This document shows positions 35,803 to 46,037 of a stretch of 64,000 nt of DNA, piece after piece. The position numbers and the translations under genes were made by a program. The notes below the pieces were generated by a model that was given only the letters and a program-made list of their open reading frames with translations, was not told the origin of the DNA and ran no database searches. The DNA is taken from positions 124,001-188,000 of the forward strand of contig NZ_SEWF01000004.1 of NCBI RefSeq assembly GCF_004168285.1, in the 5' to 3' direction. Origin of the DNA: Emticicia agri. Its GTDB lineage: Bacteria; Bacteroidota; Bacteroidia; Cytophagales; Spirosomataceae. Each line of letters starts with the position of its first letter. Positions within the stretch are counted from its first letter, which is position 1.

Positions 35803-35854
35803 ATCAATCTATTTGTATTGAGTAAAGAGAAAATAATAACAGCTATATAAAACT

Positions 35855-35973
35855 TTAAACCACGGTGTTTCACTGTGTTTTGCCCTGAGTTTCACAGAGT
35901 ACTTATAACTAAATTATGTTTAAGGCACTCTGTGTAACTCGGTGAATTTCACTCAGTGAAACTCCGTGGTTAA
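35855..35973. repeat. CCACGGAGT-family palindromic repeat, copy D
   Basis: It begins TTAAACCACGGTGTTTCACTG and ends with the inverse, CAGTGAAACTCCGTGGTTAA. Inner words CTGAGTTTCACAGAG and CACTCTGTGTAACTCGG are imperfectly inverted. It lies between the convergent Ca2+ ATPase and M28 peptidase genes. Confidence 0.75.
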
Positions 35974-36000
35974 TCATATCAGCTAATTTTGTCCACTTTC

Positions 36001-37536
36001 TTACTTCTTTCTCGGTAATTTTTCGTCACGCATTGCAGCATTGTAAACGAAAGAAGCGACAATGGTGGCTACCTGTTTCAAATCATCGCCTTGCAGGTGG
36101 TCGTATGAATCCATGTTCGTATGGTGTGTACGGGTGCTGTATTCGATTTCATCCTGAATAAACTGGAAGCCCGGAATACCCACGCCTACAAAAGCCAGGT
36201 GGTCGGTACCGCCTGTATTACGGATAGTAACTGTTTTAGCACCTAAATCATGGAAAGGCTCAAACCATTTGGTGAAAATCGGACGGCAGGCTTCGTTGCC
36301 TTGCAGATAAATACCTCTTACTTTTCCTGTGCCATTATCTATATTGAAATAAGCAGCTACTTTATCACCTTCTGCATTACTCTTTTTTGTAGTAGGGTCT
36401 GTAAAATGGTTTTTCACATAGTTTCTTGAACCATGCAAGCCTTGTTCTTCAGCACTCCATAAACCAATGCGAATGGTTCTGCGAGGTTGAATATTCAAAG
36501 TTTTCAGGATTCTCACGGCTTCAAGCATTACAGATGAACCTGCTGCATTGTCGGTAGCTCCGGTAGAACTTTGCCATGAGTCAAGGTGCGCACCTAACAT
36601 TACTACTTCGTCTTTCAATGCAGGGTCAGTACCTTTAATTTCAGCCACTACATTATAGCCTTGTAAATCCTGCGTATAGAATTTGGTTTTAACATCAATC
36701 TCCATTTTCACCGGAATACCCGCTTTAGCTAATCGGCAAAGCGACAGATAATCTTCGGCCGCTAACATAATATCTAACAGGTTTTCAGGATCTGATGCTT
36801 TATAAGAACCACCGCCCGATACAAACAAAGTACCGTCTTTACCCCTGTTGCTCATGCTTAACAAGGCCAAAGCACCCTCTTTCTTCGCCATTTCTTTTGT
36901 TTTGGTCGAAAGCAGCGTGCTTCTACGCATAGCGGCCATCATGCTTCTGAAAGCGGTGTCAGGCTGAGAACGGGTTTGAGGTGCATCATTGGCCATTTTC
37001 TCCAACTCTTCATCTGTATAACGGCTTGCATCAGCTTTGAACGATGGCGTAATTTTATCGCTTTTGTATAATAAAATAATCTTGTCTTTCAGTTTGCCTT
37101 TGTAATTTTCAAGGGCTGTGGTGTCGGTTTCGTCAATCAAAAAGATTTCGGCTTCTTTTAGTTTACCTTTGGTTCCGGCTGTCCATGTTTTAGGATAAGC
37201 AATCAACGGGCGGTAATAAGGTGCAGTCATGGCAAGGTAGCTTTTTTCTAATTCCCAGCCTTTACCAAATTCACCCCACGGTTCCAGTTTGGCGTCAGTC
37301 AAGCCCCATTCAGTTAGTTTACCTTTAGCATAATTGGCGGCACGCATAAAACCCGGTGAGCCTTGTAGTCTTGGGCCGCTTACATCGGTAAGATTGAAAG
37401 CGATGTCCATTACTTTAGAATTGTTTAAGCCTTCCTGACGGATTTTCTTCACCATTTCGAGGTCAACTTTTTCATCCTGAGCGCTAAGCCCCAGGGAAAT
37501 ACAGAAGAGGGCAATTACTGGAAGTAATTTTTTCAT
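36001..37536 (-). CDS. M28 family zinc metallopeptidase
   Basis: A 511-aa secreted protein (signal [19 protein letters not shown]). A PA-type insert at about 115-290 ([16 protein letters not shown]) precedes the M28 catalytic domain: [20 protein letters not shown] near 315 (His and bridging Asp ligands), [15 protein letters not shown] near 355 (catalytic Glu pair), FNIDNGTG near 395 and [13 protein letters not shown] near 475 (last His ligand). Members are aminopeptidases or carboxypeptidases of the periplasm or exterior. It is monocistronic. Family certain, substrate unknown. Confidence 0.93.
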   Translation of the reverse strand: MKKLLPVIALFCISLGLSAQDEKVDLEMVKKIRQEGLNNSKVMDIAFNLTDVSGPRLQGSPGFMRAANYAKGKLTEWGLTDAKLEPWGEFGKGWELEKSYLAMTAPYYRPLIAYPKTWTAGTKGKLKEAEIFLIDETDTTALENYKGKLKDKIILLYKSDKITPSFKADASRYTDEELEKMANDAPQTRSQPDTAFRSMMAAMRRSTLLSTKTKEMAKKEGALALLSMSNRGKDGTLFVSGGGSYKASDPENLLDIMLAAEDYLSLCRLAKAGIPVKMEIDVKTKFYTQDLQGYNVVAEIKGTDPALKDEVVMLGAHLDSWQSSTGATDNAAGSSVMLEAVRILKTLNIQPRRTIRIGLWSAEEQGLHGSRNYVKNHFTDPTTKKSNAEGDKVAAYFNIDNGTGKVRGIYLQGNEACRPIFTKWFEPFHDLGAKTVTIRNTGGTDHLAFVGVGIPGFQFIQDEIEYSTRTHHTNMDSYDHLQGDDLKQVATIVASFVYNAAMRDEKLPRKK

Positions 37537-37685
37537 GAGGAGATGTTTAGTTTGTTTGAGTTATTACAATTTGCTTTGGAATGCCTAAATATAAATATTA
37601 CTACACTTCTACACAAAATATTGAGATTAATGTAGCATAATATGCGATTAATCAGGCTTAATAACTGATATAGAAAAAAGTACTA

Positions 37686-38525
37686 TCAGGCCATCACCGC
37701 CAGCATATCAAATATTTTTTCCCCTGTTACCTGTTTTCCCTGTATGGTTACATGGTTTCGGGCTTCCTGTTTCGAAATGCCTTTGGAAAGCAATCGCCAG
37801 GCAATGTCACCATTAATGGTTACTTGGCACAGTGGTTCAACCGCATTTTCCTGTACTAAAAGCCATTGGTTGCCATTATGATACAGGTTCCATACTCCCC
37901 CACCGTCTCCAGTTACTTCAAACTGAATCATATCGCCTTCGCTCCCTGTTTCATTGCGGTAATGGTGGGGCAAGGCCCGCATGGAGGTTTCAAGATGTGG
38001 CCAGTAAAATTCTTTGGTATAAAGTTCGTTTTCCTTGCCCACAGCCAGTCTGATTTGCTGTTGATGATGCCACTTTTCGGTATATTCCCGAGCCACATGA
38101 AACCATGTTTCAGATTCTTCTTCACCTGCCCACGCTACTGAAAAGATAGCCTTATCGAAAGGATTCAGCGTACTTATATAATCGCAGAATTGTTTTCCGG
38201 TAGAGGTTAATAATTCTGTTAAAACTTTCGGGCTCATTCTTTTCATGGCTATTACCCAATCGGCATTGAGTTTATTCAGATAATTGATTAAATCCTGATA
38301 CGAATGAATGTTTTCAGGCTGAACCCCAAAATACCCGTCTCTTGCCATAGAAAGCGTACGGATATTGATATCTAACAAGTGAACGGCTATGTCTTTTACT
38401 GTCCAGAGTGGCGCAATGGTTCGTTTATTCCAATCCTCGTCTGATAGCGATTGTAAAACCTCTATCAGTTTTTCATCAACTTTATAGAATAAGTCAGTAA
38501 TAAAAATGGGTGCTAAAGGAGTCAT
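37686..38525 (-). CDS. DinB-fold protein, maleylpyruvate isomerase-like (TIGR03083 type)
   Basis: 279 aa. The N-terminal DinB-like four-helix bundle (about 10-165) has WTVKDIAVHLLDINIRTL near 45 and HVAREYTEKWHHQQQIR near 140, giving the histidines of a metal or thiol site (H49-region, H140, H150/H151). The C-terminal half (about 190-275) is SCP2-like. These two-domain proteins relate to mycothiol- or bacillithiol-type maleylpyruvate isomerases, and most members have no known substrate. It lies on the minus strand, 73 bp downstream of the beta-lactamase-like gene, with a GTAGGGGTTC palindrome in the gap. Confidence 0.8.
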   Translation of the reverse strand: MTPLAPIFITDLFYKVDEKLIEVLQSLSDEDWNKRTIAPLWTVKDIAVHLLDINIRTLSMARDGYFGVQPENIHSYQDLINYLNKLNADWVIAMKRMSPKVLTELLTSTGKQFCDYISTLNPFDKAIFSVAWAGEEESETWFHVAREYTEKWHHQQQIRLAVGKENELYTKEFYWPHLETSMRALPHHYRNETGSEGDMIQFEVTGDGGGVWNLYHNGNQWLLVQENAVEPLCQVTINGDIAWRLLSKGISKQEARNHVTIQGKQVTGEKIFDMLAVMA

Positions 38526-38541
38526 GTCGTAAATAGATTCA

Positions 38542-38569
38542 GTGGGGGTTCAAAATTTCGAACCCCTAC
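38542..38569. repeat. GTAGGGGTTC palindrome, copy 1
   Basis: GTGGGGGTTC-AAAATTTC-GAACCCCTAC forms a 10-bp stem with one mismatch at the second base pair. It is the same palindrome family as 48331-48360. It lies between two minus-strand genes and could act as a terminator or mRNA-stabilising hairpin. Confidence 0.7.
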
Positions 38570-38598
38570 ATGGGTACAAATTATGTAGATGTTCTATT

Positions 38599-40152
38599 CT
38601 ATCTCGAAAAATCTAAGTCCTGAAAATCGAAGCTGAAATCAGTAAGGGGAGAAATGGCTTTCATTCTGAATCCTGAACCTTTGCCATTATTATCGAGGTC
38701 AAACATTACATAGGCATCGGCATCAAGGCTACGGTCAACCCATTTCACAATATAGATATTGCCTTTGTACGGGAACATTTCGCCATTCAGTAGGTGTGAG
38801 CGTTTAGAGGTAAACCATAATTTGCTGTTTTTCATGGCAATTTCTACATCACCAAACCATTTATCATGATAAGTACCTGTAAACAGACTGTTGTCTGCCT
38901 TTACAGCACTTTTTTGCTGAGCCTCAATATCTTTCCAGATTCCGTCAGTAATTTTTTTGGCATTGGCCAGTCCTTGTGCTACTCTATCGCTGTTTTCTTT
39001 GAGTCTGTCAATCCCCTTTACACCCAGATAACTGTCTTTAATGGTATTGGTAATAGTAACAAAAGCCGCTCCTTGCTGTTGATTCGTAAAAACAATAATA
39101 CCTAATTTCATTTCGGGTATCAGCGTTACCTGCGTTACAATACCAGCCAGCCCACCTGTATGCGTAGCTTGTTTATAGCCTTTCACATCGCTCAGTCCCC
39201 AGCCCAGCCCATAGCTTGAAAAATGTGTATTATATGAATTTGTACCCCGTACCGGAAGAATGGTCTGTGGTGTCCACATTTCGTCGTGTGCTTCTTCGCT
39301 GAATAATTGTTTGCCGTTGCCGTATTTCCCGTTATCCATCTGCATAATTATCCATTTACTCATATCCGTAATATTACTATACAACCCACCTGCTGCATTG
39401 GCCACCTCGCTCCAGTCTCTTCTGATTACTTTTACTACCCCATCAACAGGTGCGTGCGGGTCAATTACATTCGATTTATCTTTTAATCGGCGGAACGAAG
39501 TAGCCGTTTGTGTCATGCCTAAAGGCTGAATGATGCGTTGCTCAATAAAATCTTCCCATTCCATGCCTGATGCCCGTTTTACTACTTCTCCGGCTACTAT
39601 ATACAACAGGTTATCGTAATCATACTTGGTTCTGAAACTCGACACAGGTTTCAGATAGCGCAGGTTATGAATAATGTCTTTTTTACTGAAATTATTAGAA
39701 TCAGGCCAGAACATGAGGTCTCCGGCACCCAAACCTAAACCACTTCTGTGTGTAAGCAGATCTTTAATCGTAAACTCTTCAGTTACGAAAGGGTCATATA
39801 GCTTAAACTCCGGAATAAAATCACGGACTTTGTCGTCCCATTTCAGTTTCTTTTCGTCAACCAGCATCCCTAATGCGGCAGAAGTAAATGCCTTGCTATT
39901 GGAAGCAATGCCAAATAAAGTATTTTCATCTACTTTCTGTTTGGTATTGAGCGACCGTACCCCATAACCCTTGGCATGAATCACCTTGCCATCTTTTACT
40001 ACTGCTACCGCAATGCCCGGTACATCAAAAGTTTTAAGGGTTCTTTCAACAAGGTTATCAATTTCGGCTGAAGTAATTACCTGCGCCTGACTGTTGCTGA
40101 GACAGACAAACAAGGATAAAAAAAGTGTCAGGAGTAGTTGAGGTCTTTTCAT
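38599..40152 (-). CDS. Class C beta-lactamase-like serine hydrolase
   Basis: 517 aa from the ATG at 40150-40152 (MKRPQLLLTLFLSLFVCLSNSQA, signal peptide). The penicillin-binding-like catalytic motifs are visible: SxxK as GIASNSKAFTS near 85, YxN as YDYDNLLYIVAG near 185, and a HTGGLAGI triad motif near 332 (H-T-G in place of K-T-G). A C-terminal DUF3471-like lipocalin-type domain spans about 415-510. Enzymes of this group are periplasmic peptidases or esterases, rarely true beta-lactamases. It is probably the first gene before the DinB-fold gene. Family certain, substrate unknown. Confidence 0.9.
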   Translation of the reverse strand: MKRPQLLLTLFLSLFVCLSNSQAQVITSAEIDNLVERTLKTFDVPGIAVAVVKDGKVIHAKGYGVRSLNTKQKVDENTLFGIASNSKAFTSAALGMLVDEKKLKWDDKVRDFIPEFKLYDPFVTEEFTIKDLLTHRSGLGLGAGDLMFWPDSNNFSKKDIIHNLRYLKPVSSFRTKYDYDNLLYIVAGEVVKRASGMEWEDFIEQRIIQPLGMTQTATSFRRLKDKSNVIDPHAPVDGVVKVIRRDWSEVANAAGGLYSNITDMSKWIIMQMDNGKYGNGKQLFSEEAHDEMWTPQTILPVRGTNSYNTHFSSYGLGWGLSDVKGYKQATHTGGLAGIVTQVTLIPEMKLGIIVFTNQQQGAAFVTITNTIKDSYLGVKGIDRLKENSDRVAQGLANAKKITDGIWKDIEAQQKSAVKADNSLFTGTYHDKWFGDVEIAMKNSKLWFTSKRSHLLNGEMFPYKGNIYIVKWVDRSLDADAYVMFDLDNNGKGSGFRMKAISPLTDFSFDFQDLDFSR

Positions 40153-40371
40153 AAAAAACAAAGCGTTTGAAGGTTTTTGAGAAGTGCATTATCTTTAATG
40201 ACAAAGATTATCGAAAACAGGCTAAATAGCAAGCAAATGAGGGTAAAGGCTAAAGATTTTCATATTGCGCTAAAAGAACTCACAGAGAATCTGTAAATTA
40301 ATCATTTAATTGTCCATTGTATAATTCACTAATATTATTTAGTCAAATCAATAACCCCAACCTGAAACCCT

Positions 40372-40926
40372 ATGAGAAGAAGACGTAAAAATGCCTTGAT
40401 TCCCCTGATTTTTATGATATTGGTGCTTTTGTTGATTTATGGGTTTGTGATTTTAAGGGGTGAATGGTTATCGTTAGTAATGGGCTTCTTTTTCATGATT
40501 GGTATCAGTAAATTCCTTGATGATTATATAGGCAAAAGGTATTTTCTATATACTTTCAGCATCCTGATTTCTATATTCATTTTTACACTACTCTATGTAA
40601 ATACTGTCCGGAACAATTCATCAGAGAAGATTACCGTAGAAGGGGAAATATCGGCAGTACATAATAGCTACAGATATGTTCAATTTGAACTGAAAGAATA
40701 TCCTGATATTTCGTTTAAATCTTATGACTCTGAAATCAGAGCTTCTTTCCGGGAATATACGCCAGATAGTTATTATAAAAAAACACCTGTTAACCTCGAT
40801 AAAAAAGTCAGTATAACGGTATTTAAAAGCCATCTTGACTGGTACAGAAAACCCTATGTAGCATTTCTGAACAAGCTCAGATTTCCTTTAGAAGTAGAAA
40901 TTGAATCGTTTGTACTTGTGGAATAA
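40372..40926 (+). CDS. Membrane protein of unknown function
   Basis: 184 aa with three predicted membrane helices in the first 80 residues (LIPLIFMILVLLLIYGFVIL, LSLVMGFFFMIGISKF, FLYTFSILISIFIFTLLYV), after a strongly basic MRRRRKN start. A soluble, strand-rich C-terminal domain of about 100 residues follows (EKITVEGEISAVHNSYRYVQF). The positive-inside rule puts the N-terminus in the cytoplasm. I recognise no family. It is followed 19 bp later by a full-length MITE. Confidence 0.7.
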   Translation: MRRRRKNALIPLIFMILVLLLIYGFVILRGEWLSLVMGFFFMIGISKFLDDYIGKRYFLYTFSILISIFIFTLLYVNTVRNNSSEKITVEGEISAVHNSYRYVQFELKEYPDISFKSYDSEIRASFREYTPDSYYKKTPVNLDKKVSITVFKSHLDWYRKPYVAFLNKLRFPLEVEIESFVLVE

Positions 40927-40944
40927 GGCCCTTTCATAGAAAAA

Positions 40945-41175
40945 GAGGGCGTCTCAAAAGTTTTTCACACCAAATAATATCGCTACGGCGAACCGTTTGG
41001 AATTTTTCCTCACCGCGCGGCGGCCGCCCCAACCCCTCTCCCACGGGAGAGGGGCTAAAAGTCTCCCTCCATGCGACGTCCGCTCCTTTTCCAGGAGAGG
41101 GAGATTTAGAGCGGACGCCGCGCGGAGAGGCTGCGCCAAATAATATTTTTTGCGGTTTTCTTTTGAGACGCCCTC
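40945..41175. mobile_element. MITE-like element, copy 2 (inverted relative to copy 1)
   Basis: 231 bp bounded by the inverted ends GAGGGCGTCTCAAAAGTTTT and TTCTTTTGAGACGCCCTC. Its interior (CTCTCCCACGGGAGAGG, GCGGCGGCCGCC, CCATGCGACGTCCGC) matches the reverse complement of the element at 3551-3774 with few differences. There is no coding capacity. It sits between the ends of convergent genes. Confidence 0.82.
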
Positions 41176-41195
41176 TATTCTATATCTGTTCAACC

Positions 41196-44100
41196 CTATA
41201 TACAAGCACCTGTGATTTTAGCCGTAAAGGTACTGCCTTGCTTGGCTTCAAAGCCCGGTTTCATTAATACATATTTGTTACCGATATTAGTGGTTTTTCC
41301 GGTTGATTCTATTTTATTGGAAGCCTGAATGGTTTCTGCCGTATGGGTCTGCACACCATTGGCCAATACATCATGGGTAGGACTCACGAGCACCAATGGA
41401 GGATTTGTACCCGAAGCCAGTATTTCAATTTTAGCAGTTCCTGCTATTACCTGATCACATTTACCACCAATATTGATACTCACCAATGTAAACGATGTTT
41501 CTTCTGTCAGAACGCCTGAGCTAACCACAGATTCGCCATTGGCATCGAGGATAGTAGAGGCCGTTGTTCCATTTGACTGATAAAATACCTGCGCATGAGG
41601 TGTGCCGATAAATATCAGACTTCCGGCTGTTCCTGAGCAGATAGGCCCCCCGGTTGAGATACTGGCAACTGCTTTAGGCAATACAGTCAACACGGCTTCT
41701 ATTGAGGTAGCCACACCGCACTCGCCTGTTACTTTCACCCTGTATCTGGCACCGTTGTCTGACAAAGGTCTGTTGGGCAGTGTCAGTACTGAAATATCCG
41801 AAAATCCGTTATTGAGCGGAGTACTAAAGCCACTTGTAGCAGGTGCCTGTCGTTGCCACTGGAATGTCAGTATCCCTTCTCCGGTTGCTTCGGTCATAAA
41901 GACAGCGGTTTCTCCTACACAAACGGTTTGCAGCACCGGAGGGTCGGTAATCTCGGTAGGTGCTTTCAGGGTAATGGCCGCAGGTACATTAATTACATGC
42001 TGGCAATTGGTAGTATTATTCTTTATTTTGGTGATAAAGATATGTCTTTCATTATTAGCCCATACGAGGGTTTCTGTGAATGAAGCATTACCCAGCGAAT
42101 CCGGCGTTACGATGGCTGTCTTTTCTGTGCCTGTCGAATCAACTTTATAGGTAATGGTATAAGGGTCCACACTTGGGATACCTGTCAGGTTGAAAGTACC
42201 TTTCAAGGTAGGGCAAACTGCGGCTGCCTGAGTAGCCGTTGCTATTACCGGAACCGGATAGGTGAATCGTTGATAGAAATAAGCGCCCCCTTTGCTCAAT
42301 TCAGGTGGGAAAGGAGATGATAAAAACGAAGCACAACCCAGTATGGTAGTTTTACTGATAGCTACTGAGGTGCCGAACAAGTCTCCTACTACCAGTCCGG
42401 TCGGAATAATCGTTTTTTTCTCAACCCAGTTGCCGGCAGTATTTTTTTCAAAGACTACAACGGCACCTTTACCCACAAAATTTCCGGGTGCGCCTATGAC
42501 CGCCACATTGTCGAGAATAGCTAATGAGAAGCCCAGTCCTGCTTCATCGCTTACGCTGGGCGAACTGAGTTTGGTTTTCGGAAACCAGTTGCCTACCACA
42601 TCTCTTTCAAATACCTGCACTACGCTTTCTCCGGTAGGGTCTACATAGCCCGAAGCAATAATTGTATTACCGCTGATAGCCGCAGCAAAACCAAAAGCGG
42701 CACCGCTTGATAAATCGTCAGGCGTATATTGTCCTTTTCGCTGCCATATATCAAAATCATCTTTCTCATAAATGAAAATAGCCCCCTCTCCGGAAGAACC
42801 TTCTTCGGGTGCACCTACTACCAAGGTTCTGCCGGAAAGCCCAACCGAATAGCCATAGTATGTAGCCACATTCTCGAAAATTTCATTTTCTAAATTCCAA
42901 ACGCCCATTTCGTCTCTTTTGAAAATAAACACCGACTCCCAGCCATCGGCACCAACAGCCATTTGGCCATGAGAAACCGAGATAGAACCTCCAAAATAGT
43001 CATCGGATAATCCATTAGGCGAGGTAATCTTATCTAACTGAATCCAGGAACCATCTGTTTCCTGTGCAAATATATAGACTGCGCCCATATCGCTATCCTG
43101 ACCCGGTGCCGTTACAAAAACGGTATCGCCCGAAATAGCTACTGCTGCCCCAAAAAGGTCATGGGGCGTAAGGTCTGCCGGACTAAGCTGTGCCTCCTGC
43201 GACCATTTACCGTTGGGGTTGAGTCTGTAAATAAAAGCCATCCCCTGGTCAGCTGCTTTAGCCCAAGCCCCTACAACCGCCAGACTATCAGATACAGCAG
43301 AGGCATTGCCAAACTCATCTAAAATGGTAACATTGGTTGGTACTAATTTATTTTTGCTGATGATTGTCTGAGGGAATGAAAGGAAAACTTCTTCGGTATA
43401 AAAATCACAGCTTCCAATAACATGACATCGGTAAATACCACGATCAGCAATGGTAGTGCTGTCAATTTTAAGTGTATCAGTTGTTGCCGAAGCTATGGTG
43501 GTTATATCCATAAAAGTGCCGTTGTCCTGCTTTTTCTGCCACTGAAAAGTCGGGGTTCCGGTTACCTGAACACCAAAAGCAGCCTTATCGCCCAAACAAG
43601 CCAATACCGAGGCAGGCTGTTGGGTAATATCAGAAGTCAGGATAATGGTTACACTCTCAAAGGTGCTGTTGCAACCGCTTGATAGTGGTTCACATCTGAC
43701 TTTATAAGTACCCGATGCACTGGGGGTAAATATCACCAGAGGGTATGATACTGATACATCGCCTATCAGGCGAGTAACCTCATCATTCTCGTACCAGACA
43801 GACTCAAATCCGCTATCGCAAGAAGCACTGAAAACAGTGGGCAAGCCTTTGCAGAAGGTAGTAATGGTTGGCAAATCAATGATAGGTGGGGTGGTTGCAA
43901 CCACAGAAACATTAATATCTGTAAAACCACTCGGACAAAAATCAAGGCTTTCGCATCTTACTTTATAAGTGGCACTGGTGGTCAGGTTTGTGAGGTTAGG
44001 GTCTATTTCAGTAACCCCGTCACTCAGAAAATAGAAAGGTTGTGCTGTGCCTGTACAGCTACCATCTAAAGTGAGGCTACCACCTAAACAAACCTCCGGA

Positions 44101-44690
44101 CTGGTGGTTACCCCCGTTGGGGCGTCGTCTAAGGTAGAATAGACATGAATTGTAACCTCTTCAAACGGGCTCACACAGGGTATATCAGCCGCCTCATCTA
44201 CACATTGCACATTGTAGGTAGTGGTAACTGAAGGCGCAATATGAAAAGTGTTTGCAGAGGCCAAAGGCGTGGTGGTATCTGTTCCGTACCAGATTACATC
44301 ACCACTCGGACAGCTTGCCCTTAGATCAAGTTCATTGCAATGGCATAAAGATTGCTCCCGTGTTACATTATAGGGTTTATTGACTGTAATAGTTACCGGG
44401 ACACCTGTACTCGGCACTGCATTATATACACATTTTACGGTATAAGTGGCCGTTTGAGTGGCATTATAATTATAGGCTACGTTGGCCAGAAAAACATCTG
44501 AGGCATTGTACCATTTAGTCATACCTTTAGAACAAGTAGCCGTTAAGCTCATGGCGGTATTGTGGCATACTACCTGGTTGGGCGTTACTGCTGTTGGTGC
44601 AGGTGTCTGGGCAAAAGTTAATTGACTAATAAGCAGCAGACTACAAAAAAATAAGATTTTCTGATAGAGTGGCTGGTAAAGATTTTTCAT
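41196..44690 (-). CDS. Large secreted Ig-like / FG-GAP repeat surface protein
   Basis: 1164 aa from the ATG at 44688-44690 (MKNLYQPLYQKILFFC, signal peptide to about residue 28). In order: about five cysteine-bearing Ig-like or SprB-like repeats of about 80 residues (each with a VCxG...C.sG...WY pattern; about 30-420), an Ig-like domain, a beta-propeller of about seven FG-GAP-type blades (about 450-790; FGAAVAISGDTVFVTAPG, YGYSVGLSGRTLVVGAPEEG), further Ig-like domains, and a C-terminal segment resembling the coat-hanger-stack domain common in Cytophagales (NKYVLMKPGFEAKQGSTF). It is probably an exported adhesin. No canonical T9SS type A sorting end follows. Confidence 0.82.
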   Translation of the reverse strand: MKNLYQPLYQKILFFCSLLLISQLTFAQTPAPTAVTPNQVVCHNTAMSLTATCSKGMTKWYNASDVFLANVAYNYNATQTATYTVKCVYNAVPSTGVPVTITVNKPYNVTREQSLCHCNELDLRASCPSGDVIWYGTDTTTPLASANTFHIAPSVTTTYNVQCVDEAADIPCVSPFEEVTIHVYSTLDDAPTGVTTSPEVCLGGSLTLDGSCTGTAQPFYFLSDGVTEIDPNLTNLTTSATYKVRCESLDFCPSGFTDINVSVVATTPPIIDLPTITTFCKGLPTVFSASCDSGFESVWYENDEVTRLIGDVSVSYPLVIFTPSASGTYKVRCEPLSSGCNSTFESVTIILTSDITQQPASVLACLGDKAAFGVQVTGTPTFQWQKKQDNGTFMDITTIASATTDTLKIDSTTIADRGIYRCHVIGSCDFYTEEVFLSFPQTIISKNKLVPTNVTILDEFGNASAVSDSLAVVGAWAKAADQGMAFIYRLNPNGKWSQEAQLSPADLTPHDLFGAAVAISGDTVFVTAPGQDSDMGAVYIFAQETDGSWIQLDKITSPNGLSDDYFGGSISVSHGQMAVGADGWESVFIFKRDEMGVWNLENEIFENVATYYGYSVGLSGRTLVVGAPEEGSSGEGAIFIYEKDDFDIWQRKGQYTPDDLSSGAAFGFAAAISGNTIIASGYVDPTGESVVQVFERDVVGNWFPKTKLSSPSVSDEAGLGFSLAILDNVAVIGAPGNFVGKGAVVVFEKNTAGNWVEKKTIIPTGLVVGDLFGTSVAISKTTILGCASFLSSPFPPELSKGGAYFYQRFTYPVPVIATATQAAAVCPTLKGTFNLTGIPSVDPYTITYKVDSTGTEKTAIVTPDSLGNASFTETLVWANNERHIFITKIKNNTTNCQHVINVPAAITLKAPTEITDPPVLQTVCVGETAVFMTEATGEGILTFQWQRQAPATSGFSTPLNNGFSDISVLTLPNRPLSDNGARYRVKVTGECGVATSIEAVLTVLPKAVASISTGGPICSGTAGSLIFIGTPHAQVFYQSNGTTASTILDANGESVVSSGVLTEETSFTLVSINIGGKCDQVIAGTAKIEILASGTNPPLVLVSPTHDVLANGVQTHTAETIQASNKIESTGKTTNIGNKYVLMKPGFEAKQGSTFTAKITGACI

Positions 44691-45113
44691 AAGCAAGGTA
44701 ATATTAGGTGTAAAAATATAGAGTTTTACAATGATTGTAAAAAAATAGAAATCAGTTATGAAGCAGTTTGATAGTTTAAATATACCAAAGGCACAAGACT
44801 TGCGTCTCCGGCATTGATTTTCTTTGGAATTGTACCTGACTTAATTAAAAACACACTTTACACAATAAGTATCTGCAGTTTGACATGACAACAGATAGAT
44901 GGTTGAGTGCAGAAAATAGAAATCTCTTATTTGCGAGCAAAGTTATAAGTATAGAAACGGTTTAAACAGCTTCTTTGTCAAAATTAGGCAAAAAACTGAC
45001 ACCTAAGCAAGGAGTTTCGGATAAAATTGTAATTATAAATGAAATAGTATGAACGGTAAGCGTACAGCTATTTTAATTATGTATTTTTGCCAACCAGAAA
45101 AAGACCTGTTTTT
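44691..45113. other. Divergent intergenic region, about 420 bp
   Basis: No gene is seen. It must hold the promoters of the surface protein and of the LytTR regulator. A fragment GGCACAAGACTTGCGTCTCC near 44789 stands out as GC-rich against AT-rich surroundings and may be a remnant of a repeat. I see no clear palindrome here. Confidence 0.35.
45082..45089 (+). promoter_or_regulatory. Candidate -7 element TATTTTTG before the LytTR gene
   Basis: A TAnnTTTG match 24 bp before the ATG at 45114. No -33 TTTG at the right distance. Confidence 0.35.
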
Positions 45114-45944
45114 ATGAAAACACTTACTGCTTTTGCGCCACATTATACGCTACTTTCGGGCAATAAACTGTACCGCACCGCACTGAAAGCCATCTTTCTG
45201 CTGAATACGCTGTCGGTATTGCTTACCTATCTTTTCGATTTTGCCTCGTGCCACCTCTGTTATTTAAAGTTAGTCATCATTTTTTGCACCAACGCCTTAT
45301 TCTGGATGGGAGCATTTCCATTTATGATTGAACGGGTAGCACTTTTCCAGACAAACTGGCGTAAAATGGTAATTTTTGGCGCAACAGTCGTTTGTCTGAA
45401 TCAGGCTTTGGTAGTGCTGGCATGGGTGGGCATAATAGGCACTTTTTATGATTGCCTCAAGCTGGATTTTATTCCTCCTTTGGTGTTGCAGAATAATATT
45501 TTGATGTCAGTACTGAGTTTTTCACTCATTGTTGGCTGCGTATATTTTACTAATTTGAATAAAAAGACTACTCCTGAGCCAGACAAGAACCTTGCTACTG
45601 CTCAGATAAATTATCTGAAAAACGTTTCTGTTAAAAACGGCACCCTTACTACACTCATTCCGGTTGAGAAAATTTATGCAATCGAAGCCGATGATAATAC
45701 CATTGAGTTCAAAACCCAAATGGGTAAATTTATCAGTTACCAATCACTTAAATCAATAGAGACTCAATTAGACCCCGAATTATTTGGCCGCATTTACCGC
45801 TCTACCATTGTCAATAAAACATACATCAAAAAAATCAGAAGTCTTTCGTCAGGAGATGCAGTTGTCTCTTTAGACAATGGTGAAGAACTGAAAATGAGCC
45901 GCCATTATAAAGCCCAGTTCAATAACGGGACAAACCTCCAGTAG
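45114..45944 (+). CDS. Membrane-anchored LytTR-family transcription regulator
   Basis: 276 aa from the ATG at 45114 (MKTLTAFAPHYTLL); a TTG nine codons earlier is less likely. Four predicted membrane helices lie in residues about 20-150 (AIFLLNTLSVLLTYLF, LVIIFCTNALFWMGAF, MVIFGATVVCLNQALVVLAWVG in two parts, NNILMSVLSFSLIVGCVYF). A C-terminal LytTR DNA-binding domain follows at about 172-270 (IPVEKIYAIEADDNTIEF, LFGRIYRSTIVNKTYIKKI). There is no receiver domain, so it is a one-component sensor-regulator with its DNA-binding domain tethered to the inner membrane. It lies 93 bp upstream of a DUF5916 gene on the same strand, a likely target. Confidence 0.88.
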   Translation: MKTLTAFAPHYTLLSGNKLYRTALKAIFLLNTLSVLLTYLFDFASCHLCYLKLVIIFCTNALFWMGAFPFMIERVALFQTNWRKMVIFGATVVCLNQALVVLAWVGIIGTFYDCLKLDFIPPLVLQNNILMSVLSFSLIVGCVYFTNLNKKTTPEPDKNLATAQINYLKNVSVKNGTLTTLIPVEKIYAIEADDNTIEFKTQMGKFISYQSLKSIETQLDPELFGRIYRSTIVNKTYIKKIRSLSSGDAVVSLDNGEELKMSRHYKAQFNNGTNLQ

Positions 45945-46037
45945 GCACCTCATTTTGCCCTTGTTTTTTCGCAGCTTGCCTTGTTGCTTTTGTAGAATGA
46001 GAAGTTTCTGAAGTTTTTTGCGACAAAAACCAAAATT

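Noticed and set aside
40198-40296. 32-codon ORF (MTKIIENRLNSKQMRV start)
   Set aside because: No family, no operon context, no promoter; could be chance in AT-rich DNA.
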